Counted from the stretch's first letter, positions 53,858 to 63,879 are shown. The stretch is DNA of 64,000 nucleotides from Bowdeniella nasicola (GCA_030537895.1 JAUNVA010000007.1:44957-108956), one strand, 5' to 3'. Notes: generated from the sequence alone by a model not told the origin. Program-made: numbers and translations.

Positions 53858-55609
53858 TTAGCTGCGGCCAGCCAGGCGCGAGAGGGCACCATCGCGCGCC
53901 AACAGTTCGGCGGGCGTGCCGTGCTCGAGCACGACGCCGCGGTCCATCACGATCACGTGATCCGCTCCGCGCACGCCCTCCACCCGGTGGGTGACCTCAA
54001 TGACCGTGGCGTCCGGCCGTGCCGCGCGCACTCGGTCACGCACGGTTGCAGCCTGGGCGGCATCCAGGTGCGCGGTGTATTCGTCGAGAACGATGAGGCG
54101 GGCGGGCCGCAGCAGCGCCCGCGCGAGACATAGACGCTGACGCTGGCCGCCCGAGAGGGTACGCCCGCCCTCCCCCACCGGTGCATTGATGCCGCCGTTC
54201 AGACGGCGTACGTCCTCGTCCACATCGGCGAGCGCGAGAGCCCGCCACAGGGCGTCGTCGTCCGCGTCAGGAGCGCCGAGCCGCAGGTTGGAGGCGATGG
54301 TGCCACGAAAGACATGGGCACGCTGCGTCACGATGGTCGCCGCGGCGAGCACGCGAGCCCTCGAGAGCTCACGCAAGTCCTCGCCCCCGAGGAGCACACG
54401 CCCCTCATCCGGATCAAAGTAGCGCAGGGCGAGCGCGCTCAGCGTGGACTTGCCAGACCCCGTCACCCCGAGCACACACGTCCACCTTCCGGCAGGAATG
54501 TGCACGCTCACGTCCCGCAGTGCGGGTGGGCCACCACGCTCGCCGGGGTAGCTGAAGGTGACGCGCTCGCAGCGCAGCTCGAGGGGCCCCGCGGGCACGT
54601 CCCGTTCGCCGTCGGGCATCTCGGGCGCCGCCCCCCTCAACGCCGTGATACGGGCGGCCGAGGCGAAGGAATTGTCGAGGGCGAGCACAAAGTCTTCCAC
54701 GGCGCGGATGTTGTCCCACGAGGCAGCGAAGCCCAGCAGGAGTGCCACCAGCCACGGCACTGAGGCCGCCCCGGACCGCACGGCCGCACTCCCGACCACG
54801 AGGATGCCCGCGAGACCCGCATAGTGGGTAAGGGAGACCAGGCCGCGGCGCGCCCCCGCGATGCCCGCTCGCGTCCGGGCGGTCTCGGCCAGCGGCTCCT
54901 CGAGGGCGGAAAGGTCAGCGAGACGTTCGGCGACGCGACCGTATCCGACGACCTCGCGCACGCCCTGCACCGAGTCGGTCACATGCTGCGTGAGCAGTCC
55001 GCGTAGACGCAGGGCTTCGCCCGCCGCCGAGGCGGCCGCCCGGCTACCCAGAAGAGGTGCGCCTAAACCCCCCATGAGGTAGGCGATCAGGCAAACGAGC
55101 GCGGCCGGCCATCCCACGGTAAACCCGGCCCCGAGAACGACGACGGTGGGGACCAGCACGGCACTCACCGCCGGCGCAAACGTGTGCGCGAAAAACACTT
55201 CAATCCGGTCGATGTCTCGGGTAATGCGGCTCAGGAGGTCACCCGACCAAGCGATCCGCGCGATGGCGGGGGCCTGCGGCGCGAGCAGGGTGTAGACCTC
55301 CCCGCGCAGTAGCTCAAGGGCGCGAAACGCAACAAGGTGGCCGAGGAACTGTTCGGCGTAGCGCAGCACCGCCTTCGCGACGGCGAGCGCCACGAGGACG
55401 CCGAGCACCGACCACAGTGGCGTCCCTTCGAGCGCACCGGCGCGCGCGGCAATACCGATCGCCGTCACCTGGTATCCCGCAAAAGCCACGATGGCGACTG
55501 CGGCGAGCTGGCCGGCGACTCGGCTCAGGGCGGAGGCCGCCAGCGGTGCGAGTACCGGGCGGGTGACGGAGAGCATCCAGCGGGTGAGCTCCCGACGGCG
55601 CGCGCTCAT
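53858..55609 (-). CDS. cydC: ABC exporter half-transporter, CydC type
   Basis: A 583-residue fused membrane/ATPase protein. Six helices fill residues ~15-320; the ATPase has Walker A GVTGSGKSTLS, signature LSGGQRQRLCLARALL and Walker B LIVLDEYTAHLD. CydDC exports cysteine or glutathione and supports cytochrome bd assembly. No cydAB genes are near, so a related thiol exporter or another heterodimeric exporter is possible. Its ATG overlaps the stop of the partner gene. Confidence 0.82.
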   Translation of the reverse strand: MSARRRELTRWMLSVTRPVLAPLAASALSRVAGQLAAVAIVAFAGYQVTAIGIAARAGALEGTPLWSVLGVLVALAVAKAVLRYAEQFLGHLVAFRALELLRGEVYTLLAPQAPAIARIAWSGDLLSRITRDIDRIEVFFAHTFAPAVSAVLVPTVVVLGAGFTVGWPAALVCLIAYLMGGLGAPLLGSRAAASAAGEALRLRGLLTQHVTDSVQGVREVVGYGRVAERLADLSALEEPLAETARTRAGIAGARRGLVSLTHYAGLAGILVVGSAAVRSGAASVPWLVALLLGFAASWDNIRAVEDFVLALDNSFASAARITALRGAAPEMPDGERDVPAGPLELRCERVTFSYPGERGGPPALRDVSVHIPAGRWTCVLGVTGSGKSTLSALALRYFDPDEGRVLLGGEDLRELSRARVLAAATIVTQRAHVFRGTIASNLRLGAPDADDDALWRALALADVDEDVRRLNGGINAPVGEGGRTLSGGQRQRLCLARALLRPARLIVLDEYTAHLDAAQAATVRDRVRAARPDATVIEVTHRVEGVRGADHVIVMDRGVVLEHGTPAELLARDGALSRLAGRS

Positions 55610-57411
55610 GGGTGGTCTCCCGTGTTCGGTTCCGCGGGGCGTGCGGGCGGGGTCTCGGCCAGGTGTCCGTCGTTCATCGTGAGGACCCGATCGGTGGCAA
55701 GTAGCGAGGTTTTGCGGTGGGTCACCATCACGATGGTGCGTTCCCGCGCGATGGAGGCAAGCGCCTCGATAATCTCCTGTTCGCTCACGAGATCGACCTG
55801 GGAGGTGGGCTCGTCCAAGAGGAGGAGGTCGCGGCCCGACAGGACCGCGCGGGCGAGTGAGAGGCGCTGCGCCTGACCTCCCGACAGTCCGATGCCCTGA
55901 TCCCCGATCACGGTCTCGAGGCCGGCCGGCATGGTGGCAACATCGGCGTCAAGGCGGGCGATCGCGAGCGCCTCCCACATCTCGTCTTCGGTAGCGTCCG
56001 GGCGAGCGAGACGCAGGTTTCCGGCGATGGTGTCGGTGAACAACCATGTCGACTGGGCGACCACGGCGGTGTGCTGGCGGATCTCCTCCGGCCTGCTCAC
56101 CCCCGCGACGCGCAGCGTGCCCGACTCGGGTGTCAGGTCTCCGGTGAGCAGCGAGAGCAGCGTGGATTTGCCCCCTCCGGAGGCCCCGACAATCGCCACG
56201 GACTCACCCGTCTGCACGCTGAGGTCGACGCCGCACACGGCCCGGGTCGTCCCGTAGGAAAACGTGAGATCCCGTGCCTCGACCAGCGGCGCGCTCCCCG
56301 CCGAGGAGGCCGCCTCCGCGCTGCGGCCTTCTGCCCCTGCGAGGTCGGCTACGTCATCGTCCACGGTGCCGTCTACCGTGGCGCTCACGGCTGCAGCGGG
56401 GCGGAGCGCCGCCCCGTCCACGTCCTGGCCAGTGCCGAGGAAACGGCGGATCGCCCGCTCGGACGCCAGGCCCCCCATCGCCACATAGAAGAAGGCCCCC
56501 ACGAGGTCCATGGGTTCGAGCAGCAGGAGAGCGAAGCCGACGATCACGACGGCCTGCCCTGGGCTCAGCACGCCGGACAGGGTGCGAGAGATCGCGAGGG
56601 CGGTCGCCACGAGGAGCAGCGCCAGGGAAAAGGCGATATCGATGACGAACAGCACCACCTGATTGCCGGCGAGCAGCCGCATGATCGCACGCCGGTTGGC
56701 CTCCCCCACCTGCGCGAGACGCCGCCCGACGCGCCTGGTCGCGCCCATGACAGCGAGTGTCTCGAGCCCCTGAATAGCGTCGAGATAGCTGGCCGACAGT
56801 CGCGCCCGTTCCGAACGTGAGGAAGACGACGAACGCGAGAAGAGCCGCTCGAATCCGACGACGAGCACCGGGATCACCACCACGCAGGCCGCGAGCACGA
56901 GCGCGCTCACCGGGTCGACGACGACACCGAGCAGGACGAGCAGTCCTGCCGGTAAGGCCGCCAACATGAGGGCATCAGGCAGGAAGGTCTGACGGTAGAG
57001 CGCCACCCGCTCGGCGCCGTCGATCAGCAGCGAGATGAACGCGCCCGACCGGTGCGCCGCGGCACGGGCGGGCCCGCGCGAGAGGAAAGTGGCCAAAACC
57101 CGCGCGCGCAACTCCGCCTCACTGCGGGCGGCCGCGCGAGCACCCATGAAGGTGCGTCCCCCCTGGCCAAGGCCGTGAACGGCGAGCCCGGCCACGAGGA
57201 GGCCGAGGTGCGTGCCCGCCGGCGGATCGGAGTCGATCAGGGTGTCGAGACTCAGGCCGAGCGCGATATAGACCAGGCCCGCACCGAGGGCGGACACGAA
57301 CCCCGCCAGTGCGACGAGACCCACCATGCGCTGACCGCGGGCTGTGGTGGGGGCGGGAGCGTAGGACTTCAGGGCGTCACGCTGGGCCGTGAGCTGGGAG
57401 AGGACCGCCAT
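55606..57411 (-). CDS. cydD: ABC exporter half-transporter, CydD type
   Basis: A 601-residue partner of the CydC-type protein. The membrane part is followed by a 40-residue Ala/Asp-rich linker, then an ATPase with GASGGGKSTLLSLL, LSGGQAQRLSLARAVL and LLLLDEPTSQVD. A GGAAGGAG ribosome site precedes the ATG. First gene of the pair. The assignment to CydD rather than another exporter family rests on pairing and domain order, so it is less sure than the exporter call itself. Confidence 0.8.
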   Translation of the reverse strand: MAVLSQLTAQRDALKSYAPAPTTARGQRMVGLVALAGFVSALGAGLVYIALGLSLDTLIDSDPPAGTHLGLLVAGLAVHGLGQGGRTFMGARAAARSEAELRARVLATFLSRGPARAAAHRSGAFISLLIDGAERVALYRQTFLPDALMLAALPAGLLVLLGVVVDPVSALVLAACVVVIPVLVVGFERLFSRSSSSSRSERARLSASYLDAIQGLETLAVMGATRRVGRRLAQVGEANRRAIMRLLAGNQVVLFVIDIAFSLALLLVATALAISRTLSGVLSPGQAVVIVGFALLLLEPMDLVGAFFYVAMGGLASERAIRRFLGTGQDVDGAALRPAAAVSATVDGTVDDDVADLAGAEGRSAEAASSAGSAPLVEARDLTFSYGTTRAVCGVDLSVQTGESVAIVGASGGGKSTLLSLLTGDLTPESGTLRVAGVSRPEEIRQHTAVVAQSTWLFTDTIAGNLRLARPDATEDEMWEALAIARLDADVATMPAGLETVIGDQGIGLSGGQAQRLSLARAVLSGRDLLLLDEPTSQVDLVSEQEIIEALASIARERTIVMVTHRKTSLLATDRVLTMNDGHLAETPPARPAEPNTGDHP

Positions 57412-57459
57412 CGGGGCTCCTTCCGTGGGTGCTCGGCGTCCGGGGCGCCGATCTGCCGT

Positions 57460-58074
57460 TTAGGCGAGCGCCCGTTCGATCCGGTGGATCAGCATCTCGA
57501 GAGCCACCAGGTTGTGGCCCCCTTCGGGGATGATGAGATCTGCGGCTCGTTTGGTCGGTTCGACGTATAGCTCATGCATGGGTTTGACGGTTGTCAAGTA
57601 CTGAGACTCTACCGAATCCAGGCTCCGACCACGTTCCACGACGTCACGTTTAATGCGCCGGAGGATCCGTACGTCCGCGTCGGTATCCACGAAGAGCTTG
57701 ATGTCGAGCAGCTCGCAAATTGCCGGCTCCGCGAAAATGAGAATCCCCTCGACGATGATGACGGGGGCAGGCTCGATCGTCAGGGTCTCTGTCGAACGGT
57801 TGTGGACCGTGTAGTCGTACACCGGGCATTCGATGGGACGGCCTGCGATGAGGTCTTTGAGCTGCGCGACCATGAGTTCGGTGTCGAACGCCTCGGGAGC
57901 GTCATAGTTCAACTGGGAGCGAGCCGCATAATCGAGGTCATCGTGCTGGCGGTAGTAGTTGTCGTGAAAGACGACGCTCGTCTGACCGGCAAACCGCTCC
58001 ACAAGCGCCCGCGTGAGGGTGGTCTTGCCCGAACCGGTCCCACCGGCCACTCCGACAACCAACCGTGTGCTCAC
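57460..58074 (-). CDS. udk: Uridine kinase
   Basis: A 204-residue P-loop kinase: VVGVAGGTGSGKTTLTRAL, HDNYYRQHDDLDY, ECPVYDYTVHNRS and VDTDADVRILRRIKRD. It phosphorylates uridine and cytidine in salvage. GTG is the start, with GGAGGAG seven bases upstream; a longer frame would run into the terminator hairpin of the preceding operon. Confidence 0.94.
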   Translation of the reverse strand: MSTRLVVGVAGGTGSGKTTLTRALVERFAGQTSVVFHDNYYRQHDDLDYAARSQLNYDAPEAFDTELMVAQLKDLIAGRPIECPVYDYTVHNRSTETLTIEPAPVIIVEGILIFAEPAICELLDIKLFVDTDADVRILRRIKRDVVERGRSLDSVESQYLTTVKPMHELYVEPTKRAADLIIPEGGHNLVALEMLIHRIERALA

Positions 58075-58146
58075 GCCCGTCTCCTCCCACGCCGCATTCC
58101 TGAGGGCTACCTCCCTCAAATCTACCGGCCCACGCCGCCCCGGCAT

Positions 58147-58182
58147 ACGACGACGGCGGGCAGGGCCGCCCGCCGTCGTCGT
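58147..58182 (-). terminator. Terminator hairpin of the ROK-sugar ABC operon
   Basis: A perfect 15-bp stem (ACGACGACGGCGGGC and its complement) with a six-base loop lies 16 bases past the last permease stop, between that operon and udk. Confidence 0.8.
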
Positions 58183-58198
58183 CGCCAGGAAGTGGGGC

Positions 58199-59146
58199 CT
58201 ACCCCTTCAACCCCGTGTGGGCGAGCCCCTCGATCACCCGGCGCTGCAGCAGGATGAAGAGGATCAGTACGGGGGCCACCGCCATGACGGAGGCCGCCAT
58301 CATGACCGAGTAATCGGTCGCGGTGCGGCCCGCGAAGGTCGCGATCCCGACCGACAGCGGCATCGAGGCGTCCTGCGTCGTCACGATGAGTGGCCAGAGC
58401 AGGTCGTTCCAGGACCACAGGACCGTCGTGATCGCCACGGCCGACAGCGCGGGCTTGGACAGTGGCAGCATGATCTTCCAAAAGATCTGGAACGGGTTGG
58501 CGCCGTCGAGACGCGCCGACTCCTCCAGCTCCTTTGGCACGCCGATGAAGAACTGGCGCATGAGGAACGTCCCGAATGCCGAGAAGATCCCCGGTAGCAC
58601 GATGCCCCAGGGCGTCTCGAGCAGGTTCAACCCCATGATGATCTCGTACTGCGGCAGCAGGTAGACCTGGCTCGGCACCATGAGGATGGACAGGACGATC
58701 CCGAGCAGCAGGCCGCGCCCCGTGAAGTGCATACGGGCGAACGCGTAACCCGCCATCGAGCAGAGAATCAGCTGGCCGACGGTGCGGAGCACCGTGATGA
58801 GGATCGATACCCCGAACTGACGGAGGAACGGGATCTTTTCGAATACCTCAGCGTAGTTTCCCCACTGCGGTTCAGCCGGCCAGAACGTGGGTGGCACCGA
58901 CTGGATCTCGAAGTTCGTCATCAGCGACATGATGAGCTGCCAGACGAACGGGAAGACCATGAAGACGCCACCGATGCACAAGACCACGTGCACCCACGCG
59001 TGGTTCTGCTTCGGAGACACGGGTTTGTGACCCCGCGCCTTCCACCTGGAACCGCTCACGGTGGAGTGTTTCTCGGCGGCGGCCTGCGCCGTCGTCGTGA
59101 GGCCCGTGGCCCCGGGAAGGGGGGCGGACTCGAGCGGCTTAGACAT
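58199..59146 (-). CDS. Carbohydrate ABC transporter permease (MalG-like)
   Basis: A 315-residue permease with a hydrophilic leader of ~45 residues, six helices, the EAA-type loop ESARLDGANPFQIFWKIMLP and the typical end QRRVIEGLAHTGLKG. It is the last gene of the operon and overlaps the MalF-like gene by eight bases. Confidence 0.93.
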   Translation of the reverse strand: MSKPLESAPLPGATGLTTTAQAAAEKHSTVSGSRWKARGHKPVSPKQNHAWVHVVLCIGGVFMVFPFVWQLIMSLMTNFEIQSVPPTFWPAEPQWGNYAEVFEKIPFLRQFGVSILITVLRTVGQLILCSMAGYAFARMHFTGRGLLLGIVLSILMVPSQVYLLPQYEIIMGLNLLETPWGIVLPGIFSAFGTFLMRQFFIGVPKELEESARLDGANPFQIFWKIMLPLSKPALSAVAITTVLWSWNDLLWPLIVTTQDASMPLSVGIATFAGRTATDYSVMMAASVMAVAPVLILFILLQRRVIEGLAHTGLKG

Positions 59147-60092
59147 AGGTCACCCACTTCTTCTGAAACCGGAACTGGATCGCGGTCACGAGGGCCACAA
59201 ACAGGAGGATGACGACGGCGATCGCCGCTCCGTAACCCTTGTCGTTGTTGATAAACGCCTGCTCGTAGAACAGGTAGACCATCGAGCGCGTGTGCGGCAT
59301 CGCCGGGGAGACGGGCGAGATCAGCACAAACAGGGTGTCGAACAGCTGGAAACCCGAGATCGCCTGCATCACTGTGAGGAAGAAGATCGAGGGCGTGAGC
59401 AGCGGCACCGTGATCGAGAAGAACTGGCGCATGTGGGAGGCCCCATCAAGAGAGGCCGCCTCGTAAAGCTCGAGCGGGATCGACTTCAGGCCCGCCGACA
59501 GGATGATCATGTTGAACCCGATCGAGGCCCACAGACCGAGAATCGCGACCGCCACGAGCGCCACCCCGGGAGTGGACAGCCAGTAGGGCGGGTTCTCAAC
59601 GCCGAGCGTGCGCAGCACGTGATTCAAGATCCCGAAGTCGCCGTTGTAGATCATCTTCCAGACGATCGAGATCGCCGCGGGCATCGCCACGTACGGCATG
59701 AAATAGATCGTGCGGTAGACGTTGGCGCCCTTCAGCCCGGGCCGGGAGATGAGGGCCGCGAGGAAGACCGCGATCGGAATGCCAAGCAGCACGATCCCCG
59801 TATAGATGAGAGTGTTGCCGAACGCGCCCGCGAGCTCTCCGGACTCGAGGAGCGTCTGATAGTTGTCCAGCCCGACAAACTTTGAGGAGTGACCAAACGG
59901 GGAGACGCGCGAGAACGACATGAGGAAGTTCTGCACGATCGGCCACAGGTAGAACACGAGGACACCGCTCAGCAGCGGCAGCACGAACAGCCAGGGCCAC
60001 AGGCCGTTGCGCTGAGCGGCGGAGACCTTGTGTTGGCGCGAGCGCCGCGCGGCGGACCCCCGACCGGGTCCGCCGCGCTTCGCGGTCATCAC
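59139..60092 (-). CDS. Carbohydrate ABC transporter permease (MalF-like)
   Basis: A 317-residue permease: a basic N-terminus, then about six helices, starting WPWLFVLPLLSGVLVFYLWPI, and the EAA loop EAASLDGASHMRQFFSITVPLL. Coupled by ATGA to the binding-protein gene. As in the first sugar operon of the window, no ATPase gene is present. Confidence 0.93.
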   Translation of the reverse strand: MMTAKRGGPGRGSAARRSRQHKVSAAQRNGLWPWLFVLPLLSGVLVFYLWPIVQNFLMSFSRVSPFGHSSKFVGLDNYQTLLESGELAGAFGNTLIYTGIVLLGIPIAVFLAALISRPGLKGANVYRTIYFMPYVAMPAAISIVWKMIYNGDFGILNHVLRTLGVENPPYWLSTPGVALVAVAILGLWASIGFNMIILSAGLKSIPLELYEAASLDGASHMRQFFSITVPLLTPSIFFLTVMQAISGFQLFDTLFVLISPVSPAMPHTRSMVYLFYEQAFINNDKGYGAAIAVVILLFVALVTAIQFRFQKKWVTYV

Positions 60093-61360
60093 TGGGATTC
60101 CCTCGCCAACATCTCGTTCATCTTCTGAGCCATGTCCTTCGCTGCGTCCTCAACGCTCGTGCTACCTGCGAAGGCCGCGCCGAGGACCTCAGCCTCGAGC
60201 GTCGCCCAGGCGTTCGTATTCATCGAGACCGGGTAGGGGACCGCGTAGTCCTGCGCCGAGGTGGTGTAGACCTCGACGTTCCAGTCGGGATAGGTCGAGA
60301 TGAACTCGTCCTGCGTGTCGTTGTAGGCCGGCAATGTCACGCCCGCAGCGCCCTCGATTTCAGCGGCCTTCTTCGTGGCCAGGTGCGCGACGAATGCCTT
60401 CGCCGCACCGAGGTTCTCCGAGTTCTTCGCGACCACGTTCGCGAGCCCGTGAATCGTGGTGGCCTGCTGCTCCTTGCGGGGCAGATCCGTGAGGTTCAGG
60501 TTCTCCGGGTTCGGGCTGTCTTCGGCATAGATCGCCGTGTTCCACGTACCCGCCCAGATCATGGCGGCCTTACCGGAGGTGAACATGTCGTTCGGGCGGT
60601 TGTCCGCCATCACCTGCACGGTCGGCATGGCGCCCGCGTCGATGAGGTCCGCCCAGATTTGCAGGCCCTCAATACTCTTCGGATCATCGAAGCCGGACTC
60701 GCCGTCCTTAATCACGTAGCCGCCAGCCTGAGCGATCGTGTTGTAGAAAGACTCCTGGCCACCCGAGAGATCCGCGACCACGCCGTAGACCCCGTCGAGC
60801 TTCTCGGAGATCTCCTCCGCTGCGCTCGAGAAGTCGTCCCACGTCCACTCGGGAGTGGGAAGGTCCACGCCAGCCTGCTCGAAGAGGGCCTCGTTGTACC
60901 ACAGCGCCGTCGTATCGAAGTCCTTCGGGACCCCGTAGTGCGAGCCGTCATAGGAGTAGAGGTCCACGAGAGATTCGGGGAAATTCTCCCATTCCACGCC
61001 CTCAAGGTCATCGAGGGAGGCGAGCTGGTCGTTGGCCGCATACAGCTCGATGTTCGGGCCATTCATCCAGAACACGTCCGGGAGGTTTCCACCTTCGGCT
61101 TGAGTCTGGAGTTTCGTCCAGTACTGCTTGTAGGGCGTGAGCGCGACCGTGACCTTCACGTTCGGATAGTCCTTGTTGAACTCAGCGATTGTCTCCTCGA
61201 CAAAACCGCGCTGGTTCTCGTCCCAAATGCCGTACGTGATCTCGGCGCTCTCATCCTTCTCGGCGACAGGCTCATTGCCGCCATCCGAGCCGCCACAGCC
61301 GGCGAGCGCAAGGCTTCCAGCCGCGAGTGCGGCCAGTCCTGTCATGAGGGACTTTCTCAT
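60089..61360 (-). CDS. Sugar-binding lipoprotein of ABC transporter
   Basis: A 423-residue family-1 binding protein. The signal peptide ends LALAGC with Cys22 lipidated; a Gly/Asp/Glu linker precedes ITYGIWDENQRGFVEETIAEFNKDYP. It captures the sugar outside the cell. The oxidoreductase upstream in the operon suggests a substrate metabolised by oxidation, such as inositol or a rarer sugar; not provable from sequence. Confidence 0.93.
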   Translation of the reverse strand: MRKSLMTGLAALAAGSLALAGCGGSDGGNEPVAEKDESAEITYGIWDENQRGFVEETIAEFNKDYPNVKVTVALTPYKQYWTKLQTQAEGGNLPDVFWMNGPNIELYAANDQLASLDDLEGVEWENFPESLVDLYSYDGSHYGVPKDFDTTALWYNEALFEQAGVDLPTPEWTWDDFSSAAEEISEKLDGVYGVVADLSGGQESFYNTIAQAGGYVIKDGESGFDDPKSIEGLQIWADLIDAGAMPTVQVMADNRPNDMFTSGKAAMIWAGTWNTAIYAEDSPNPENLNLTDLPRKEQQATTIHGLANVVAKNSENLGAAKAFVAHLATKKAAEIEGAAGVTLPAYNDTQDEFISTYPDWNVEVYTTSAQDYAVPYPVSMNTNAWATLEAEVLGAAFAGSTSVEDAAKDMAQKMNEMLARESQ

Positions 61361-61387
61361 GGTGTCTTCTCCTTCACTGGGGGTGGG

Positions 61388-62659
61388 TTAGTGGCCTGTG
61401 GGGTTCTCGGTGTCGGGAACGCCCGCCGTCGAACCAGGTTCCTGGTGAGCGGGCCCCGCCGTCGTGGACGGCGAGACCTCCGCGGTTTGCGGCGCGCGCC
61501 CCTGATGGGTGCGGAAGTAGTGAGCGATCCGTTCCTCGACCGGTGGCACCCGCACCGGGGTGGAACCGGAACGCAGCGACTCGGTGGCGGCGATCCCCGC
61601 CGCCACGGCATCACGTGCCGACAGCGGGTTCGTGTCGGTAGGCCCGCCAGAGGTGACGAAGCGCATGAACTCGGCGACCGTGAGGGCGTCGGCGTCGCTG
61701 TGCCCGCCCGCATCGCCCGTGATAGGGAATTCCTTGTCGCCGTGCTCGCGGTATTCGCTGCGGCGGTTGAACAGGCGGACGACACCACCCTCGGTGTCGC
61801 CGAAGTTCTCGAGGCGTCCCTCATCGCCGATGACGGTGTAGTTGCGCCAATAGTCCGGCGTGAAGTGGCATTGCTGGTAGCTCGCCAACACCCCCGAGTC
61901 GAGGCGCATGAGCATCATCGAGACGTCCTCGACGTCGATCACCGGGTTGAGACCTGTGAGGCGAGCGGGAGGGTAGCCCTCGCGGTCGAACCAGTCAGTC
62001 ATCAGATCTGCGGAGTTGTCCGCCCGGTCGGGGTTCTTGCCATAGACCATGAGGTCGCCCATCGCCGTCACCTCGCGCGTGGCAGAACCGGCGATCCAAT
62101 GCATGACGTCGATGTCATGCGCGCCCTTTTGTAGCAGGAGACCGGTGCCGTGTTCGCGGGTGGCATGCCAGTCCTTGAAGTAGAAGTCACCGCCGTGGCC
62201 CACGAAATGACGCGTCCAGATAGCCTTGACCTCGCCAATCTCCCCGCGCGCCACGATGTCGTGTAGCAGGCGTACCACCTGCATGTGGCGCATGTTATGG
62301 CCAACGTACAGCGGCGTGCGAGTCTCGTAGGCGGTGCGCAGGATTCGGTCTGCACCCTCGATAGTGATCGCCAGCGGCTTCTCCAGGTAGACGGCAATGC
62401 CGGCCCGCAACAGTTCGCACGTGACGTCCTCATGGGTGTCGTCCGGAGATGTCACGAAGGCCACGTCGATTCCGAAGTCGATGAGATCGCAAACCCCCTC
62501 GACGTGCGCGACGTCCTCTCCCAGACGCTCGCGGGTACGGCGGGCCCCCTGGGGGCTCGGATCTGCGGCGGCGACCACCTCGCCACCGCACTCTTCCGCC
62601 TTAAGGGCCAGTGTGCAGCGTGCACCCGCCCCCACCACTCCCACTCGAAGGGACGTCAT
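61388..62659 (-). CDS. Gfo/Idh/MocA-family oxidoreductase
   Basis: A 423-residue NAD(P)-dependent enzyme. The Rossmann part has VGVVGAGARCTLAL and the family EKP motif (YLEKPLAITIEGA); a C-terminal alpha/beta domain contains KGAHDIDVMHWIAG with the catalytic-type Asp/His. The last ~45 residues are a disordered Pro/Thr tail. The start overlaps the ROK gene stop (ATGA). It likely oxidises the imported sugar or a derivative. Confidence 0.92.
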   Translation of the reverse strand: MTSLRVGVVGAGARCTLALKAEECGGEVVAAADPSPQGARRTRERLGEDVAHVEGVCDLIDFGIDVAFVTSPDDTHEDVTCELLRAGIAVYLEKPLAITIEGADRILRTAYETRTPLYVGHNMRHMQVVRLLHDIVARGEIGEVKAIWTRHFVGHGGDFYFKDWHATREHGTGLLLQKGAHDIDVMHWIAGSATREVTAMGDLMVYGKNPDRADNSADLMTDWFDREGYPPARLTGLNPVIDVEDVSMMLMRLDSGVLASYQQCHFTPDYWRNYTVIGDEGRLENFGDTEGGVVRLFNRRSEYREHGDKEFPITGDAGGHSDADALTVAEFMRFVTSGGPTDTNPLSARDAVAAGIAATESLRSGSTPVRVPPVEERIAHYFRTHQGRAPQTAEVSPSTTAGPAHQEPGSTAGVPDTENPTGH

Positions 62660-63771
62660 CGTTTCTCCTTCACTCGTTCAATCACCGGGGTCGGTGCCGG
62701 TGGGCAATACCCCTCCAGCAGCCGGGTCGTCAGGTTCTCGATCGCGGCGATGAGGCCACCGATCATGGGTCCGTCGGCGTCGAGCTCCGAAAGCACGAGC
62801 GGCGGAGGCTCAACCTTTGTGAAGTGCTCGGCGAGCCGGGCGCGCAACGGTTCGAGCAGGGCCGCGCCCGCCCGCGAGTCAGGGCCGGTTAGCACGACGA
62901 GTGAGGGATCGAGCGTCGTCGTCATCACCGCAAGCATTGGCGCGATCATCTCCGCAATATCGCCGAGGACCGCGGCCCGCTCGTGGTCGTTAAGGCCCGT
63001 ATCGAGCAGCAGGTTCAGGCGGGAGAGCATTCCGGCGCGTGCGGCGTGGCTCGGCAGTGCGAGGTAGGAGCCCTCTCCAGCCGCGAAGCGGGAGCCGCGG
63101 TAAAGCCGCCCATCCGTCATGATCCCGGCCTTCATGCCCCCTTGCAGGTGGGCGAGGATAACGTTGTCGTGTCCGCGAGCTGCCCCCACACGACTCTCCG
63201 CGAGAGCCGCCATATTCACCGTATTTTCGACAACCACGTCCGCGCCGTCGGGGAGCGGAAAGACCTCGCGGACCTCTCGGCCCGCGTAACTCGGGAACGC
63301 GTTGGAATGGATAAGCACGCCGGCGGGGTCAACGACGCCGGGAACGGAAACGAGGATCGAGGACACCTCGGTTGCCGGACTTCCGGGAGCGAATGCCTCA
63401 CCGATGAGGGTGGGCGCTTCGGCTGCGGCTTGCGACGCCGACCCCATGGGGCGGCGCAAGATTTCGCGGGAGGTACCGGTGAGATCTGCGAGCGCGATGC
63501 CCAGGGACTCAGGAGTGAGATCAATGCAGGCCACCTTGGCCGCAGGTTCGAATGCGTAACATTCGCCCGGTCGGCCCGGGCCGGCCGCCGGCGCCGCCTC
63601 GGTTACGGAAGCGAGCGAACGCTCCACGAGGGAGCGCAAAATGGCCTGCGCCGTGGGGCGAGATAGGCCCGTGGCCTCACGCATGTCGGAGGCTGTGGCC
63701 GTGCCGAGCTCGCGGAGTGCCTCAAAGCACACCGCGGTATTGCGTGCTCTCAGCTGGTCGCCCGAGCTCAT
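62656..63771 (-). CDS. ROK-family transcriptional regulator
   Basis: A 371-residue regulator: winged helix-turn-helix at ~5-70 (TASDMREATGLSRPTAQAILRSLVERSL) followed by a ROK sugar-kinase-like domain (SILVSVPGVVDPAG, VENTVNMAALAESRVG). The C-x-CG-x2-GC zinc motif usual in ROK proteins is missing; the matching region reads GSRFAAGEGSYL. A good GGGAGGGGG ribosome site precedes the ATG. As first gene of its own operon it probably represses it until a sugar binds. Confidence 0.9.
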   Translation of the reverse strand: MSSGDQLRARNTAVCFEALRELGTATASDMREATGLSRPTAQAILRSLVERSLASVTEAAPAAGPGRPGECYAFEPAAKVACIDLTPESLGIALADLTGTSREILRRPMGSASQAAAEAPTLIGEAFAPGSPATEVSSILVSVPGVVDPAGVLIHSNAFPSYAGREVREVFPLPDGADVVVENTVNMAALAESRVGAARGHDNVILAHLQGGMKAGIMTDGRLYRGSRFAAGEGSYLALPSHAARAGMLSRLNLLLDTGLNDHERAAVLGDIAEMIAPMLAVMTTTLDPSLVVLTGPDSRAGAALLEPLRARLAEHFTKVEPPPLVLSELDADGPMIGGLIAAIENLTTRLLEGYCPPAPTPVIERVKEKR

Positions 63772-63866
63772 TGCCCCCTCCCATCACCGTTGACTGGGCC
63801 AGCCTCGCCCAATTAGGAAAGACCATTTCGGTAATAGGTTTAGCTCATCATATGACTTGGGCCACG

Positions 63867-63879
63867 TCAAACGGTTTAA
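63867..63879. promoter_or_regulatory. Possible operator of the ROK operon
   Basis: TCAAACGGTTTAA, centred on AAAC-G-GTTT, is a short palindrome about 100 bases ahead of the ROK gene. On the leftward strand it overlaps TTTGACG, a -35-like element. It is a candidate site for the ROK protein or a LacI-type regulator. Confidence 0.3.

Noticed and set aside
60383..62134. 583-codon + strand frame opposite the binding protein and oxidoreductase genes
   Set aside because: It crosses two real genes in antisense and has no recognisable motif.
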